64,000 nucleotides of DNA from Pararhizobium mangrovi (GCF_006516965.1 NZ_VHLH01000021.1:17490-81489), one strand, 5' to 3'. Shown: positions 43,462 through 52,467, counted from the stretch's first letter. Notes: a model not told the origin generated them from the sequence alone. Numbers and translations are program-made.

Positions 43462-44498
43462 GCCAACCGGATCGGCGAACCGACAGGAATGTCGTCGGCT
43501 CCGAAATCGTTCGTCTCGATGACGGAGAGCGGCTGCTGAAGCCCCGGGATCTCGACGATCAGATGGGTGATCTCGCCGAAATAATGCCGGTCGACGACGG
43601 TGCCGGCGATCTCGTGTTCGCTCGTATCGTCGTCCCACAGGACGCGCAGGCGCTCGGGCCGGATGCCGAGCGTGGCCGACCGCCCCTTGACGACGAAGCC
43701 CGGCGGGCGCTCGGTCGTCACCCTTCCGAAACCGACCGTTTCGAGGCAGACCTCGGACCCGTCCTCGCCGACGATATCGGCGGCGATGAAGTTCATGCCG
43801 CCGAGGAAATCGGCGACCTGCCGGCTGACGGGCCGCTGGTAGATGTCCTTCGGCGCCGCGATCTGCGCGATCCTGCCATCGAACATCACGGCGATCCGGT
43901 CCGACATGGCGAGCGCCTCGTACTGGTCGTGCGTGACGAGGATGAAGGTGATGCCGACGGCCTTCTGCAGGTGGCGCAGTTCCACCTGCATCTGCTCGCG
44001 CAGCTTCTTGTCGAGCGCAGAGAGAGGTTCGTCCAAGAGAAGCACCTTCGGCCGCATGACGAGGGCGCGCGCGAGCGCCACGCGCTGGCGCTGCCCGCCG
44101 GAAAGTTCGTTGGCGCGCCGCTTGCCGAGATGGCCGAGTTGCACCTGGCCGAGCGCCTCCTCGACCCTTCGCTTTTCCTCGCCCCCGCCGAGCCGCAGAC
44201 GCTTCAGCCCGTATGCGACGTTCTCCGCGACGTTCATGTGCGGGAAGATCGCGTAGCTCTGGAAGACCATGTTCGTCGGCCGCCGGTTCGCCGGAATGTC
44301 GGCCATCGCCTGTCCGCCGATCGCGATCGTTCCCTCCGTCGGCTGGTCGAAGCCGGCGAGCAGGCGCAAGAGCGTCGTCTTGCCGCAGCCCGACGGCCCG
44401 AGCAGCGAGAAGAATTCCCCTTCCCGGATCTTCGCCGAGACGGTGTCGAGCGCCGTGATCGGCCCGAAGCGCCGGGTGACGTTGGCGATGTCGATCAT
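43425..44498 (-). CDS. Spermidine/putrescine-type ABC transporter ATP-binding protein (PotA-like), set 2
   Basis: A 357-residue ATPase. Walker A GPSGCGKTT, Q-loop VFQSYAIFPHMN, signature [14 protein letters not shown], Walker B VLLLDEPLSALD, switch VTHDQYEA, and a C-terminal TOBE domain with LGIRPERLRVLWD. ATG at 44498 (MIDIANVTRRFGP) is used. A TTG at 44531, five bases after GAGG and just past the potC-like stop, could add 11 residues. It is the last gene of a three-gene permease operon. Its 3' end overlaps the amine-oxidase gene. Confidence 0.9.
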   Translation of the reverse strand: MIDIANVTRRFGPITALDTVSAKIREGEFFSLLGPSGCGKTTLLRLLAGFDQPTEGTIAIGGQAMADIPANRRPTNMVFQSYAIFPHMNVAENVAYGLKRLRLGGGEEKRRVEEALGQVQLGHLGKRRANELSGGQRQRVALARALVMRPKVLLLDEPLSALDKKLREQMQVELRHLQKAVGITFILVTHDQYEALAMSDRIAVMFDGRIAQIAAPKDIYQRPVSRQVADFLGGMNFIAADIVGEDGSEVCLETVGFGRVTTERPPGFVVKGRSATLGIRPERLRVLWDDDTSEHEIAGTVVDRHYFGEITHLIVEIPGLQQPLSVIETNDFGADDIPVGSPIRLAYDPEALVAMGD

Positions 44499-44523
44499 CG
44501 TTTCGCCGGACGATCGTGGCGTT

Positions 44524-45345
44524 TCAGGCAATCAGGCCTCCATCGGCATCGGTTCGGCGGGCAGCGCGGCGCCGCAGGATTTCGGCCACGGTCAACAGCA
44601 CGAGCGAGGCGGCCAGCATCAGCGTGCCGAGCGCGAGGATCGCCGGCAGGCGCGAAGCGAAGCGCAACTGGCCCCAGATGTAGATCGGCAGCGTCGGATC
44701 CGACCCACTGAGGAAGAAGGCGACCATGAACTCGTCGAGCGAGATGGTGAAGGAAACGAGCAGGCTCGAGATGATCGCCGGCGCCATCATCGGCAGCGTC
44801 ACGCGGCGCAGCGTGCCGAAGGCGGTCTCGCCGAGATCGAGCGAGGCCTCCTCGTAGGCGTTGTCAAACCCCTCGAAGCCGGAGATCAGAACGGTCATCG
44901 CGTAGGGCAGGCAGATGAGGACGTGGCCGAGGACGACCGTGACGAGCGAAAGCCCGAGACCCAGTTGCAGCATGACCAGGAGCAGCGAGACGGCGATGAT
45001 GATTTCCGGCAGCACCAGCGGCGCCATGATGAGCGCGCTCATCGGCCTTTGCCCGGTAAAGCGGTAGCGCGTGATCGCGCGCGCCGCGCATATGCCGAGA
45101 ACGGTCGCGAGTACGGCGGACGCGCAGCCGACGACGAGGCTGTTCCACGCCGCGCTCAGCATGACGTCGTTGCCGGCGAGGCTGTCGTACCACTTCGTCG
45201 TCAGCCCCTTGAGGGGAAAGACCGGCACGGCGGAATCGTTGACCGAGAAGATCGGCAGCAGGAGCACCGGCAGGTAGAGGAACCCGACATAGACGACGGC
45301 GTAGACGCCGAGCCAGCCTGCCATCGCCGTGCGCAGCATCCTCAT
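44524..45345 (-). CDS. Polyamine-type ABC transporter permease (PotC-like), set 2
   Basis: A 273-residue inner-membrane subunit with six membrane segments. YLPVLLLPIFSVNDS, the EAA loop EEASLDLGETAFGTLRRVTLP and FTISLDEFMVAFFLSGSDPT are PotC blocks. ATG at 45345 overlaps the potB-like stop as ATGA. It shares the family with the set 1 protein but is clearly a separate lineage, so the two transporters are not a recent duplication. Confidence 0.92.
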   Translation of the reverse strand: MRMLRTAMAGWLGVYAVVYVGFLYLPVLLLPIFSVNDSAVPVFPLKGLTTKWYDSLAGNDVMLSAAWNSLVVGCASAVLATVLGICAARAITRYRFTGQRPMSALIMAPLVLPEIIIAVSLLLVMLQLGLGLSLVTVVLGHVLICLPYAMTVLISGFEGFDNAYEEASLDLGETAFGTLRRVTLPMMAPAIISSLLVSFTISLDEFMVAFFLSGSDPTLPIYIWGQLRFASRLPAILALGTLMLAASLVLLTVAEILRRRAARRTDADGGLIA

Positions 45346-46361
45346 CGCACCAACCGCACCAGACCGCGCAGAAGAAGGACACAGGCGCCGGCCATCAGCG
45401 ACACGACGATCATCGTCGTCACCGAAAGGGCGGCCCCGAGCGGCCAGTTCTGCGCGCGCCCGAACTGCGCCTCGATCGCGTTGGCGATCATCACGCCCTC
45501 GGTTCCGCCGACGAGCTTGGGCGTGACGTAGTCGCCGACCGTCGGGATCATGACGATCAGGATGGCGCCGATGACGCCGGGCATGGAAAGCGGCAGCGTG
45601 ATGCGCAGGAACCGGCGCACGGCACCGTCTCCGAGATCCGTCGCGGCCTCGATCAGCGTGCGGTCCACCTTCTCCAGCGACACGAAGATCGGCAGCACCG
45701 CGAAGACCGCCCATGCGTGGATCAGCGTGATGATGACCGCATTGGTGCTGTAGAGCAGTTCGGAAACCGGCTGGCTCGTGATGCCGAGCCCCATCAGGGC
45801 CTCGTTGAGCACGCCATTGTAGCCGAGGATCACCTTCCAGGCCATGACGCGCAACAGATAGCCCGTCCAGAACGGGATCGTGATGAGGAAGAGCCAGAGC
45901 GACTTCCGCTGCGCGCCGTAGAACGAGATGTAGTAGGCGATCGGATAGGCGAAGAGCGCCGTGGCGACGCTGACCGTCAGGGAGATGTAGAGCGAGCGCA
46001 CGAGCAGGTCGCGATAGATCGGCTCGGTGAGCGCCGTCTTGTAGTTTTCGAGCGTGAACGTTCGATCGATGGTCAGATAGGTCTGCGTCCAGAAGCTGTG
46101 GACGACGACGACGACGATCGGGGCGAGCAGGAAGATCAGCGTGTAGACGAATGTCGGGCTGATGAGCGCCAGACCCTTCGCCCTGTCCGAACGGAGGAGC
46201 GCGTGCCGGCCGCCCGATGGCGTCTCCGCCGCGACGGATGCCTCGCTCGCTGCCGTCACGATCGCCGCGTCCCGTTCGCAGATTGATCGGGACCTGCCCC
46301 GGCCCCCCTCGATTGGCTCATGCGCTTTCCGTGATCGGCGGAACGCTTGCGCGTGCGCCAT
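45342..46361 (-). CDS. Polyamine-type ABC transporter permease (PotB-like), set 2
   Basis: An inner-membrane subunit of about 339 residues. The membrane part begins near LALISPTFVYTLIFLLAPIV; the EAA loop is IEAATDLGDGAVRRFLRITLPLSMPG, and TVGDYVTPKLVGGTEGVMIA is a PotB block. The N-terminal 60 residues are hydrophilic and unlike the family, so the true start may be GTG at 46259 (VTAASEAS) instead of ATG at 46361; neither has a good ribosome binding site. First gene of the leftward transporter operon, divergent from the aminotransferase gene across a candidate operator. Confidence 0.88.
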   Translation of the reverse strand: MAHAQAFRRSRKAHEPIEGGRGRSRSICERDAAIVTAASEASVAAETPSGGRHALLRSDRAKGLALISPTFVYTLIFLLAPIVVVVVHSFWTQTYLTIDRTFTLENYKTALTEPIYRDLLVRSLYISLTVSVATALFAYPIAYYISFYGAQRKSLWLFLITIPFWTGYLLRVMAWKVILGYNGVLNEALMGLGITSQPVSELLYSTNAVIITLIHAWAVFAVLPIFVSLEKVDRTLIEAATDLGDGAVRRFLRITLPLSMPGVIGAILIVMIPTVGDYVTPKLVGGTEGVMIANAIEAQFGRAQNWPLGAALSVTTMIVVSLMAGACVLLLRGLVRLVR

Positions 46362-46506
46362 CGCGTTACGAACGTCCCTCTCCGGCGAGATATCGACTGG
46401 AACGCCGAACGGGCGTCGCGATGGTACGCCCGCCTTCGCTCTTCGAGAAGGCTGAACGTGCATGATGGTCGCAAAGACCCGTTGAAATCAAGCCCTGTCT
46501 CTGAGA

Positions 46507-46528
46507 TATTGAATGAACGAACATTCAA
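46507..46528. promoter_or_regulatory. Candidate TetR/BetI-type operator, copy 3
   Basis: TTGAATG-N6-CATTCAA, a dyad with 7-bp arms, lies between the divergent potB-like (set 2) and aminotransferase genes. Read on the minus strand it ends GTTCATTCAATA, identical to the right half of copy 1. Compared with copies 1 and 2 it has four extra bases between the GAATGTTC and ATTCAA parts. Confidence 0.55.
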
Positions 46529-46621
46529 AACAATGACGGGATATTCCTGTTTTACAGGGACTTGATCGCTGAACGTCAGCGATCACCCGCTTGGAAACGC
46601 GACGATCGGAAGGCTTGAAGC

Positions 46622-48043
46622 ATGACAGCCCTGAAGGCTCAGACTGCCGTTTCGCCCACGGACGAAGCCGAAACGCTCGCCAAGGCGGCAGAGCGCCATC
46701 TCATCCAGCCCTGGCCTTCGGCCGGCGAGATCGGCGACGAGGCGCGCGGGCTGATCGGCAGCGGCGACGGCATCTACGTGACCGACGCGGAAGGCAATCG
46801 ACTGATCGACGGGCCGGCCGGCATGTGGTGCGTCAATGTCGGTCACCGGCGACGCGAACTCGCGGATGCGCTCCACGAGCAGGCGATGGCGCTCTCCTAC
46901 AATTCGCCCTGGTACACGATGAACGAGCCTTCCGCGCTGCTCGCCGAGCGCATCGCCGGCCATGCGCCCGGCGACCTCAACCACGTCTTCTTCACGACGG
47001 GCGGTTCCTCGGCGGTCGAAAGCGCCCTGCGCTTCATGCAGTTCTACAACAATGTGCGCGGCCGGCCGCAGAAGAAGACGATCCTCAGCCGTGACGGCGC
47101 CTATCACGGATCGACCTATCTCTCGGCCTCGCTGAACGGCAGTTCGCGCGGACGCGACTGGATGGACATCGCCGACGATCTCGTTGTCAAGCTGTCGTGC
47201 CCCGACCCTTTCCGGCGCCCCTTAGACATGAGCATCGAGGAATTCTCCGACATGCTCGTCGAGGAGTTCGCGGACGCGGTGAAGCGCATCGGCGCGGAAA
47301 ACATCGGCGCCTTCGTCGGCGAACCGGTCATGGCTTCCGGCGGCGTCATCGTTCCGCCGCCGAACTACCTTCCCCGCATCGCTGCGATCTGCCGGGAAAA
47401 CGATATCCTCTACATCTCCGACGAGGTGGTGACCGCCTTCGGGCGCATGGGCGACGTCTTCGCCTCGAAGGACGTCTTCGGCATCGAGCCGGACATCATC
47501 ACCTTCGCCAAGGGCGTGACCTCGGGCTATTTCCCGCTCGGCGGCATGGTCGTCTCCGATCGCCTCTTCGCCGAGCTGCGGCAGTCGAACCACGCCGATG
47601 CCATGTACGCGCATGGGCTGACCTATTCCAGCCATCCGATCGGCTGCGCCGTCGCACTGAAGAACCTCGACATCCTCGAAGGCGGACTGCTGGAGCATGC
47701 GCGCGAGGTCGGCGTCTACTTCATGGAACAGCTGAAGACGCTCGAGGAACTGGATCTTGTCGGCGAGGTCCGCGGAACCGGCCTGATGGCCTGCATCGAG
47801 TGCGTCGCCGACCGGGAAAGCAAGAACCCGCTCACGCTCGACACCGAAGTCGGCCGCCGCATCGACCAGCACTGCCAGGAACTCGGCCTCCTGCTGCGCC
47901 CCCTCATCCACATGTGCGTGATGTCGCCACCGCTCATCATCACCAAGGAACAGATCGACGAGATGGTCGCGATCCTGCGCGAAGGCATTTCCCGCACCAT
48001 GGAGGATCTTCGCAAGGAAGGCCTCTGGAAAGGCTTCGCGTGA
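46622..48043 (+). CDS. Class III PLP-dependent aminotransferase
   Basis: A 473-residue aminotransferase that would move an amino group from a terminal amine or omega-amino acid to pyruvate or 2-oxoglutarate. Blocks are GPAGMWCVNVGH, FFTTGGSSAVESALRF (PLP phosphate), SRDGAYHGSTY, DILYISDEVVTAFGRMG (Asp to the PLP nitrogen) and IITFAKGVTSGYFPLGG, whose Lys forms the internal aldimine. It resembles putrescine/spermidine- and beta-alanine:pyruvate-type enzymes. GGAAGGCTTGAAGC precedes the ATG. It is transcribed alone, divergent from the set 2 permeases, and shares their candidate operator, so it is probably a step in the same pathway. Confidence 0.92.
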   Translation: MTALKAQTAVSPTDEAETLAKAAERHLIQPWPSAGEIGDEARGLIGSGDGIYVTDAEGNRLIDGPAGMWCVNVGHRRRELADALHEQAMALSYNSPWYTMNEPSALLAERIAGHAPGDLNHVFFTTGGSSAVESALRFMQFYNNVRGRPQKKTILSRDGAYHGSTYLSASLNGSSRGRDWMDIADDLVVKLSCPDPFRRPLDMSIEEFSDMLVEEFADAVKRIGAENIGAFVGEPVMASGGVIVPPPNYLPRIAAICRENDILYISDEVVTAFGRMGDVFASKDVFGIEPDIITFAKGVTSGYFPLGGMVVSDRLFAELRQSNHADAMYAHGLTYSSHPIGCAVALKNLDILEGGLLEHAREVGVYFMEQLKTLEELDLVGEVRGTGLMACIECVADRESKNPLTLDTEVGRRIDQHCQELGLLLRPLIHMCVMSPPLIITKEQIDEMVAILREGISRTMEDLRKEGLWKGFA

Positions 48044-48244
48044 TTCCGCGGTCCCGGGGCCGCAGCAAATCTGCACCGCAGCAGGACGAGGACGCGATCC
48101 AGCACCGAGCGTGCCTTGGGCCTTGCCGCGCATCCGCGGCAGGCACGCGACCGATGGCGATCTCGGCGCCGAGGCAGGCGAGGCGTCGCGTCTCACCCTG
48201 AGCAAGATCGAAAGGCTCCGATCCCGGTCATCCCCGTATCGGAA

Positions 48245-50431
48245 TTATCCGACCGAACGCCATCGGGCTTCGCCGCAGGCGTCATGGTCCTTGAGATGGG
48301 CGAGACGCTGCACGGGCTGCGGACGGCCGAAGAGATAGCCCTGGATGTAGGAGCAGCGTTCCTCGCGCAGGCAGGCGTATTGTTCTTCGGTCTCCACGCC
48401 CTCGGCCGTCGTCTTGATGCCGAGGCTCCTTCCCATGCCGGTCACCGCACGCACGATCGCCAGCGCCTCGTCGCGCGTGCCGAGATCGTTGACGAAGGAA
48501 CGGTCGATCTTCAGCTTGTCGAAGGGGAAGGTGCGCAGATAGCTGAGCGAGGAGTAGCCGACGCCGAAATCGTCGAGGCTGACCCGAACGCCGAGCGACT
48601 TCAGCTGCTTCAGCGTCGCGAGGTTTGCCATCGTCTCGTCGAGGAGCACGGTCTCGGTGATCTCCAGTTCGAGGCGGTGCGCCGGCAGGCCGGACTGCGA
48701 TAGCGCCGAGGTGACGGCCGAGTTCAGCGCCTTGCGCCGGAACTGCACGGGCGAGAGATTGACCGATACCGTCAGCCCCGCTGGCCAGGTGATGGCCTCC
48801 CGGCACGCCTTCTTCAGCACCCATTCGCCGAGCACGTGGATGAACCCCGTCTCCTCCGCCACAGGAATGAACTCGCCGGGCGGGACCAGGCCACGTTCGG
48901 GATGGTTCCAGCGGATGAGCGCTTCGTAACCGACGAGCGTCAGCGTCTCGGCTTCGTAGAACGGCTGGTAGTAGAGCTCGAACTCGTCGTTTTGAAGAGC
49001 CTCGCGCATCGCGTGGCCGAGCGCGTGGCGATCGCGCGTGCGCTCGTCGAGTGCCAGATCGTAGACGTGGTAGGAGCCGCGCCCCGCCCGCTTCGCCTCG
49101 TAGAGCGCGATGTCGGCGCAATGCAGGATCTGCGCGCTCGTCTCCCCGTGCTCCGGCGTCATCGCGATACCGGCACTGACGCTCATCGAAAGCGTCTTGC
49201 CGTCGATCTCGAAGGGACGGCCGGCGAGGTCCAGGAGCGTCGTGGCGAGGGCGCGCGCCGCATCCGGCGTCGTCCGGTCGACGAGGATGGCGAATTCGTC
49301 CCCGCCCAGCCGTGCGAGCAGCGTCTCCGGCGGCAGGCCGAGCGAAAGCCGTTCGGCGAAGGCGCGCAGGAGTTCGTCGCCGGCGTGATGGCCGAGCGTG
49401 TCGTTGATGACCTTGAAGTCGTCCATGTCGACGTAGAGCACCGCGCCGGAACCGCCGTGCTCGATATGGTTCTGCACGCGGGTGTTGAAGAAGGTGCGGT
49501 TGGCGAGGCCGGTCAGGGCGTCGTGATGCGCCATGTGCCAGATGCGCTCGGCGGCGGCCTTGCGCTGCGAGGCGTCTCGGACGATGAAGCCGGTGAAGAC
49601 GTTGCCGCTGTGTTCCCAGCGGGTCGCGCTGACCTCGATCGGCCGGGCCTGGCCGTTGGGCAGGCGCGCCTCGCATTCCATTGAATCGCCGGATCGCTCG
49701 ACGATGCAGTCCTCGAGCAGGCTGGCACTGCCGTCGACGATGAACTCTGCAAAATTCTGCCCTTGCGCTTCGCCGCGCTTGCGCTCGAAGATCCGTTCGG
49801 CGGCCGGGTTCCAGAAGTCGATGCCTCCGGTGACGTTCGTGACGATGACGCCGTCCGGCGTCGCGCTCGCGAGTTCCATGGCGCCGCGCTTCATGGATTC
49901 CAGCCGCTGGTCCTCGATGCGCAGCATGACGAGCGACGCCATCTCGCCGAGGATCTCGCGGCTCGTCTCGGAAAGGTCGAAACGCGGTTTCGTATCGACG
50001 ATGCTGAGCGCACCGACCTCCACGTCGTTCGCACCGATGAGCGGCGCACCGGCGTAAAAGCGGATCGCCGGCTCGCCCGTCACGCAGGGATCTTCGCAAA
50101 AGCGTGCGTCGTTGCACGCATCCTCGACGAAGAGGACCTGGCGGTCGAGCACGGCCCGGCTGCACAGCCCGAACACGCTTTCCACCGTTTCGTCGTCGAA
50201 AAGGGAACTCGAGGCGAAGCACTGCGTGTCGTTCTCGAACAGCGTGACGATGGCGATGGGCGCACCGAACTGTCGGGCCACTAGGTCGACGGATTTCTGA
50301 ACGATCTCGTCGTGGCGCGCGCTAAGGCTCGCGAAAGACCGCAAGGTCTGGATACGCAACGTTTCGTCGTCGGGGATCTGGTAGGTACTCGCTGGCATGT
50401 CCTTCGATCCGGCGGCAGGCGCCGACCTCAT
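48245..50431 (-). CDS. GAF-PAS-GGDEF-EAL cyclic-di-GMP signalling protein
   Basis: A soluble 728-residue protein that makes and/or breaks c-di-GMP. Domains in order: GAF (about 40-170, FGAPIAIVTLFENDTQ and RFYAGAPLI), PAS (about 180-295, GGIDFWNPAAERIFERKRGE), GGDEF (about 300-465, with an intact LARLGGDEF at 376-380) and EAL (about 480-715, with YEALIRWNH, EITETVLLD and LDDFGVGYSSL). Both catalytic motifs look intact, so either activity is possible. No membrane segment is present; the GAF and PAS domains should bring in a cytoplasmic signal. ATG at 50431 is used; an in-frame ATG at 50398 is an alternative. Confidence 0.92.
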   Translation of the reverse strand: MRSAPAAGSKDMPASTYQIPDDETLRIQTLRSFASLSARHDEIVQKSVDLVARQFGAPIAIVTLFENDTQCFASSSLFDDETVESVFGLCSRAVLDRQVLFVEDACNDARFCEDPCVTGEPAIRFYAGAPLIGANDVEVGALSIVDTKPRFDLSETSREILGEMASLVMLRIEDQRLESMKRGAMELASATPDGVIVTNVTGGIDFWNPAAERIFERKRGEAQGQNFAEFIVDGSASLLEDCIVERSGDSMECEARLPNGQARPIEVSATRWEHSGNVFTGFIVRDASQRKAAAERIWHMAHHDALTGLANRTFFNTRVQNHIEHGGSGAVLYVDMDDFKVINDTLGHHAGDELLRAFAERLSLGLPPETLLARLGGDEFAILVDRTTPDAARALATTLLDLAGRPFEIDGKTLSMSVSAGIAMTPEHGETSAQILHCADIALYEAKRAGRGSYHVYDLALDERTRDRHALGHAMREALQNDEFELYYQPFYEAETLTLVGYEALIRWNHPERGLVPPGEFIPVAEETGFIHVLGEWVLKKACREAITWPAGLTVSVNLSPVQFRRKALNSAVTSALSQSGLPAHRLELEITETVLLDETMANLATLKQLKSLGVRVSLDDFGVGYSSLSYLRTFPFDKLKIDRSFVNDLGTRDEALAIVRAVTGMGRSLGIKTTAEGVETEEQYACLREERCSYIQGYLFGRPQPVQRLAHLKDHDACGEARWRSVG

Positions 50432-50534
50432 CCATTTCGAATTGAAACCAGCATATCCTCATACCCTTGAAGAGAGACTTAATCGAATGCGCATATTGCG
50501 TTGCAAGATGTTCTAAAATGAGCGCCGCGGGATG

Positions 50535-50575
50535 CCGTAAAGAGTCGAGGCGGGCGTAAGGATCGCCCGCCTCGA
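50535..50575 (-). terminator. Probable rho-independent terminator after the DUF892 gene
   Basis: Perfect 11-bp stem TCGAGGCGGGC / GCCCGCCTCGA (50545-50575) with a 9-base loop, 35 bases after the stop codon. On the minus strand it is followed by CTCTTTA, a short T-rich tail. Confidence 0.65.
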
Positions 50576-50609
50576 AAGACCTGCAGTTCGTCGTCGGCGC
50601 GTCCGGCTC

Positions 50610-51104
50610 TTACGAAGCGGCCGGATTCACCGTGCTCTTCGCGATCTCGGTCATCTTCTTGTCGCCGTCGCGCGTGCCGTCGAGGCATTCGCGCAGCATG
50701 CGCGCCTCGTCCTCGAGGCCGAGCCGTTCGGCAAAGGCGGCGCAGCAGCCATAGCCGGCGATGGCGTAATGACCCATGCGCTGGACCTGCGTGATGATCA
50801 TGGCGTCGCGGGCGTCGCCGTCCTCGATCTTTTCGTCGAGGCCATGTGCGCGGGCCTCCTTCACGAGGCCTTCCATGCCCTTGCAGAACTCGTCGGAAGG
50901 ATCGGCGTCATGACCCTTGAGGATCTTCGAAAGGGTTTCCATCCCGCTTTCGATGCCCTTGATCGACTTTTCGATCGCCTGACGGAGTTCGTCGCTCTTC
51001 GCGGCTTTCGCGAGTTCGGGCATGACGTCCTTCGACTGCGTGTCGGCACTGTAGATGTCCTGCATCTGATCGATGTAGACGTCCTTGAGGCTGGTAATCG
51101 CCAT
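50610..51104 (-). CDS. DUF892 (YciE/YciF-type) ferritin-like protein
   Basis: A 164-residue, all-helical protein of the ferritin-like DUF892 family, often linked to general stress. The start MAITSLKDVYIDQMQDIYSA is the family's first helix; LAKAAKSDELRQAIEKSIK and RMGHYAIAGYGCCAAFAERL follow. The Glu and His residues expected for a di-metal site are present in part. AAGGAGCAGGACC precedes the ATG. It stands alone between a c-di-GMP protein gene and a divergent FGE gene, with its own terminator. Confidence 0.9.
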   Translation of the reverse strand: MAITSLKDVYIDQMQDIYSADTQSKDVMPELAKAAKSDELRQAIEKSIKGIESGMETLSKILKGHDADPSDEFCKGMEGLVKEARAHGLDEKIEDGDARDAMIITQVQRMGHYAIAGYGCCAAFAERLGLEDEARMLRECLDGTRDGDKKMTEIAKSTVNPAAS

Positions 51105-51405
51105 GGTCCTGCTCCTTTGATCGTGGTTCCCTGAAACTCGACGCGCGCCGTTCCGTTCCCGAAAGAGTTCGCTCCGCTCGCCGGTCTTCGTCCCGAAGAA
51201 CCCTTCGAACGGAAAGCCCGCCCCGACTTCGGCCGGAACGGGCGTCGAATATCGCTACCCACTAAACGATAGGCGCCGCGGTCCACTCAGCAAGCCTTAT
51301 GGGCACGGTTGCAACCGCTGCATATGCGACGGCTTCTTAGCGGACTGGTGTTCCATCCGGGCCGCGAAGGCGCTATGGCGGGCAAATCCGAAGTTCGCAA
51401 ACTGG
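51105..51405. other. Intergenic region between divergent DUF892 and FGE genes
   Basis: Holds the promoters of both neighbours. No coding frame with family-like sequence and no clear promoter or operator was recognised. Confidence 0.5.
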
Positions 51406-52392
51406 ATGACGGCGATGGAGGAGAGCGGGAGCACCGGGAAGAGCGGCGGATGCTGCCAGCCCATGCTTGAAGAGAAGAACGCGACCCCGGACGATGCCGG
51501 CGAAATGCCGGTTCCGCTGGCGGACGACGATCTTCGCCGTAGCCTGCGCGCTCGGCTGACGGAGATCCCAGGCGGCCTCTTCGAGATGGGGACGCGGCGA
51601 CCGACCTTTCCCGCCGACGGCGACAGCCCCCGCCGCAAGGTGAAGCTTTCGCCCTTCCTGATCTCGCCCCATGCGGTGACGAATGCCGACTTCGCGCACT
51701 TCGTCGAGGAGACCGGCTACCGCACCGTCGCCGAGCGGGAAGGCTGGAGCTTCGTCTTCGCGCTCTTCCTTTCCCAGGCGGGCCGCTTCATGCGTCATCC
51801 GCCGGGGCTCACCTGGTGGCGTGCGGTCGCCGGCGCAAGCTGGCAGGCGCCGGAAGGGCCGGCCAGCGGGCTCGATGGAAGGCACGACCATCCCGTCGTC
51901 CACGTCGCATGGCTCGACGCCGCCGCCTATTGCCGCTGGGCAGGCCTGCGCCTTGCGAGCGAGGCCGAATGGGAGTGCGCCGCCCGCGGCGGGCTGGAAC
52001 GCAAGAAATTCCCCTGGGGCAACGACCTTACGCCCGGCGGCGAGCACCGTATGAATGTCTGGCAGGGGCGTTTTCCGACGGAAAACACGGCCGACGACGG
52101 CTATGTCGGCACCGCTCCGGTCGACGCGTTCCCGCCGAACGGCTTCGGCCTATTCAACATGACGGGCAATGTCTGGGAATGGGTCGGCGATCGCTTCGGT
52201 CCGCCGCCTTCGCACGCCGGTGCGGCCCACGACCCGACCGGTCCCGAGACGGGAGATCGTCGCGTTCAGCGCGGCGGCTCGTATCTGTGCCACGCCAGTT
52301 ACTGCGACCGGTATCAGGTCCATTCGCGAACCGGCAATCCGCCCGATACCTCGACCGGCAATCTCGGCTTTCGCGTCGCGGCGACCCTTTGA
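51406..52392 (+). CDS. Formylglycine-generating enzyme (sulfatase-modifying factor)
   Basis: Oxidises the active-site Cys of type I sulfatases to formylglycine, using O2 and copper. The 328 residues span a full FGE-sulfatase domain: IPGGLFEMGTRRPTFPADGD, FLISPHAVTNADFAHFVEET, HPVVHVAWLDAAAYCRWAGL, RLASEAEWECAARGG and GNVWEWVGDRF. The paired redox cysteines are present in RGGSYLCHASYCDRYQVHSR (C295 and C300), which marks a true FGE rather than an ergothioneine-type or general SUMF1 relative. No sulfatase gene is in the window. The exact start is unsure; ATG at 51415 or 51463 is also possible. Confidence 0.9.
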   Translation: MTAMEESGSTGKSGGCCQPMLEEKNATPDDAGEMPVPLADDDLRRSLRARLTEIPGGLFEMGTRRPTFPADGDSPRRKVKLSPFLISPHAVTNADFAHFVEETGYRTVAEREGWSFVFALFLSQAGRFMRHPPGLTWWRAVAGASWQAPEGPASGLDGRHDHPVVHVAWLDAAAYCRWAGLRLASEAEWECAARGGLERKKFPWGNDLTPGGEHRMNVWQGRFPTENTADDGYVGTAPVDAFPPNGFGLFNMTGNVWEWVGDRFGPPPSHAGAAHDPTGPETGDRRVQRGGSYLCHASYCDRYQVHSRTGNPPDTSTGNLGFRVAATL

Positions 52393-52467
52393 GCGGATCG
52401 CGGTATCGAACTCGTTTGCAAGACTTGACTGCCAAACCGAGCCGGAAGGCTGCATCCGGCCCGGAAC

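Noticed and set aside
48044..48075. GCGGTCCCGGGGCCGC as terminator of the aminotransferase gene
   Set aside because: Needs a G-T pair, has almost no loop and lacks a T-run.
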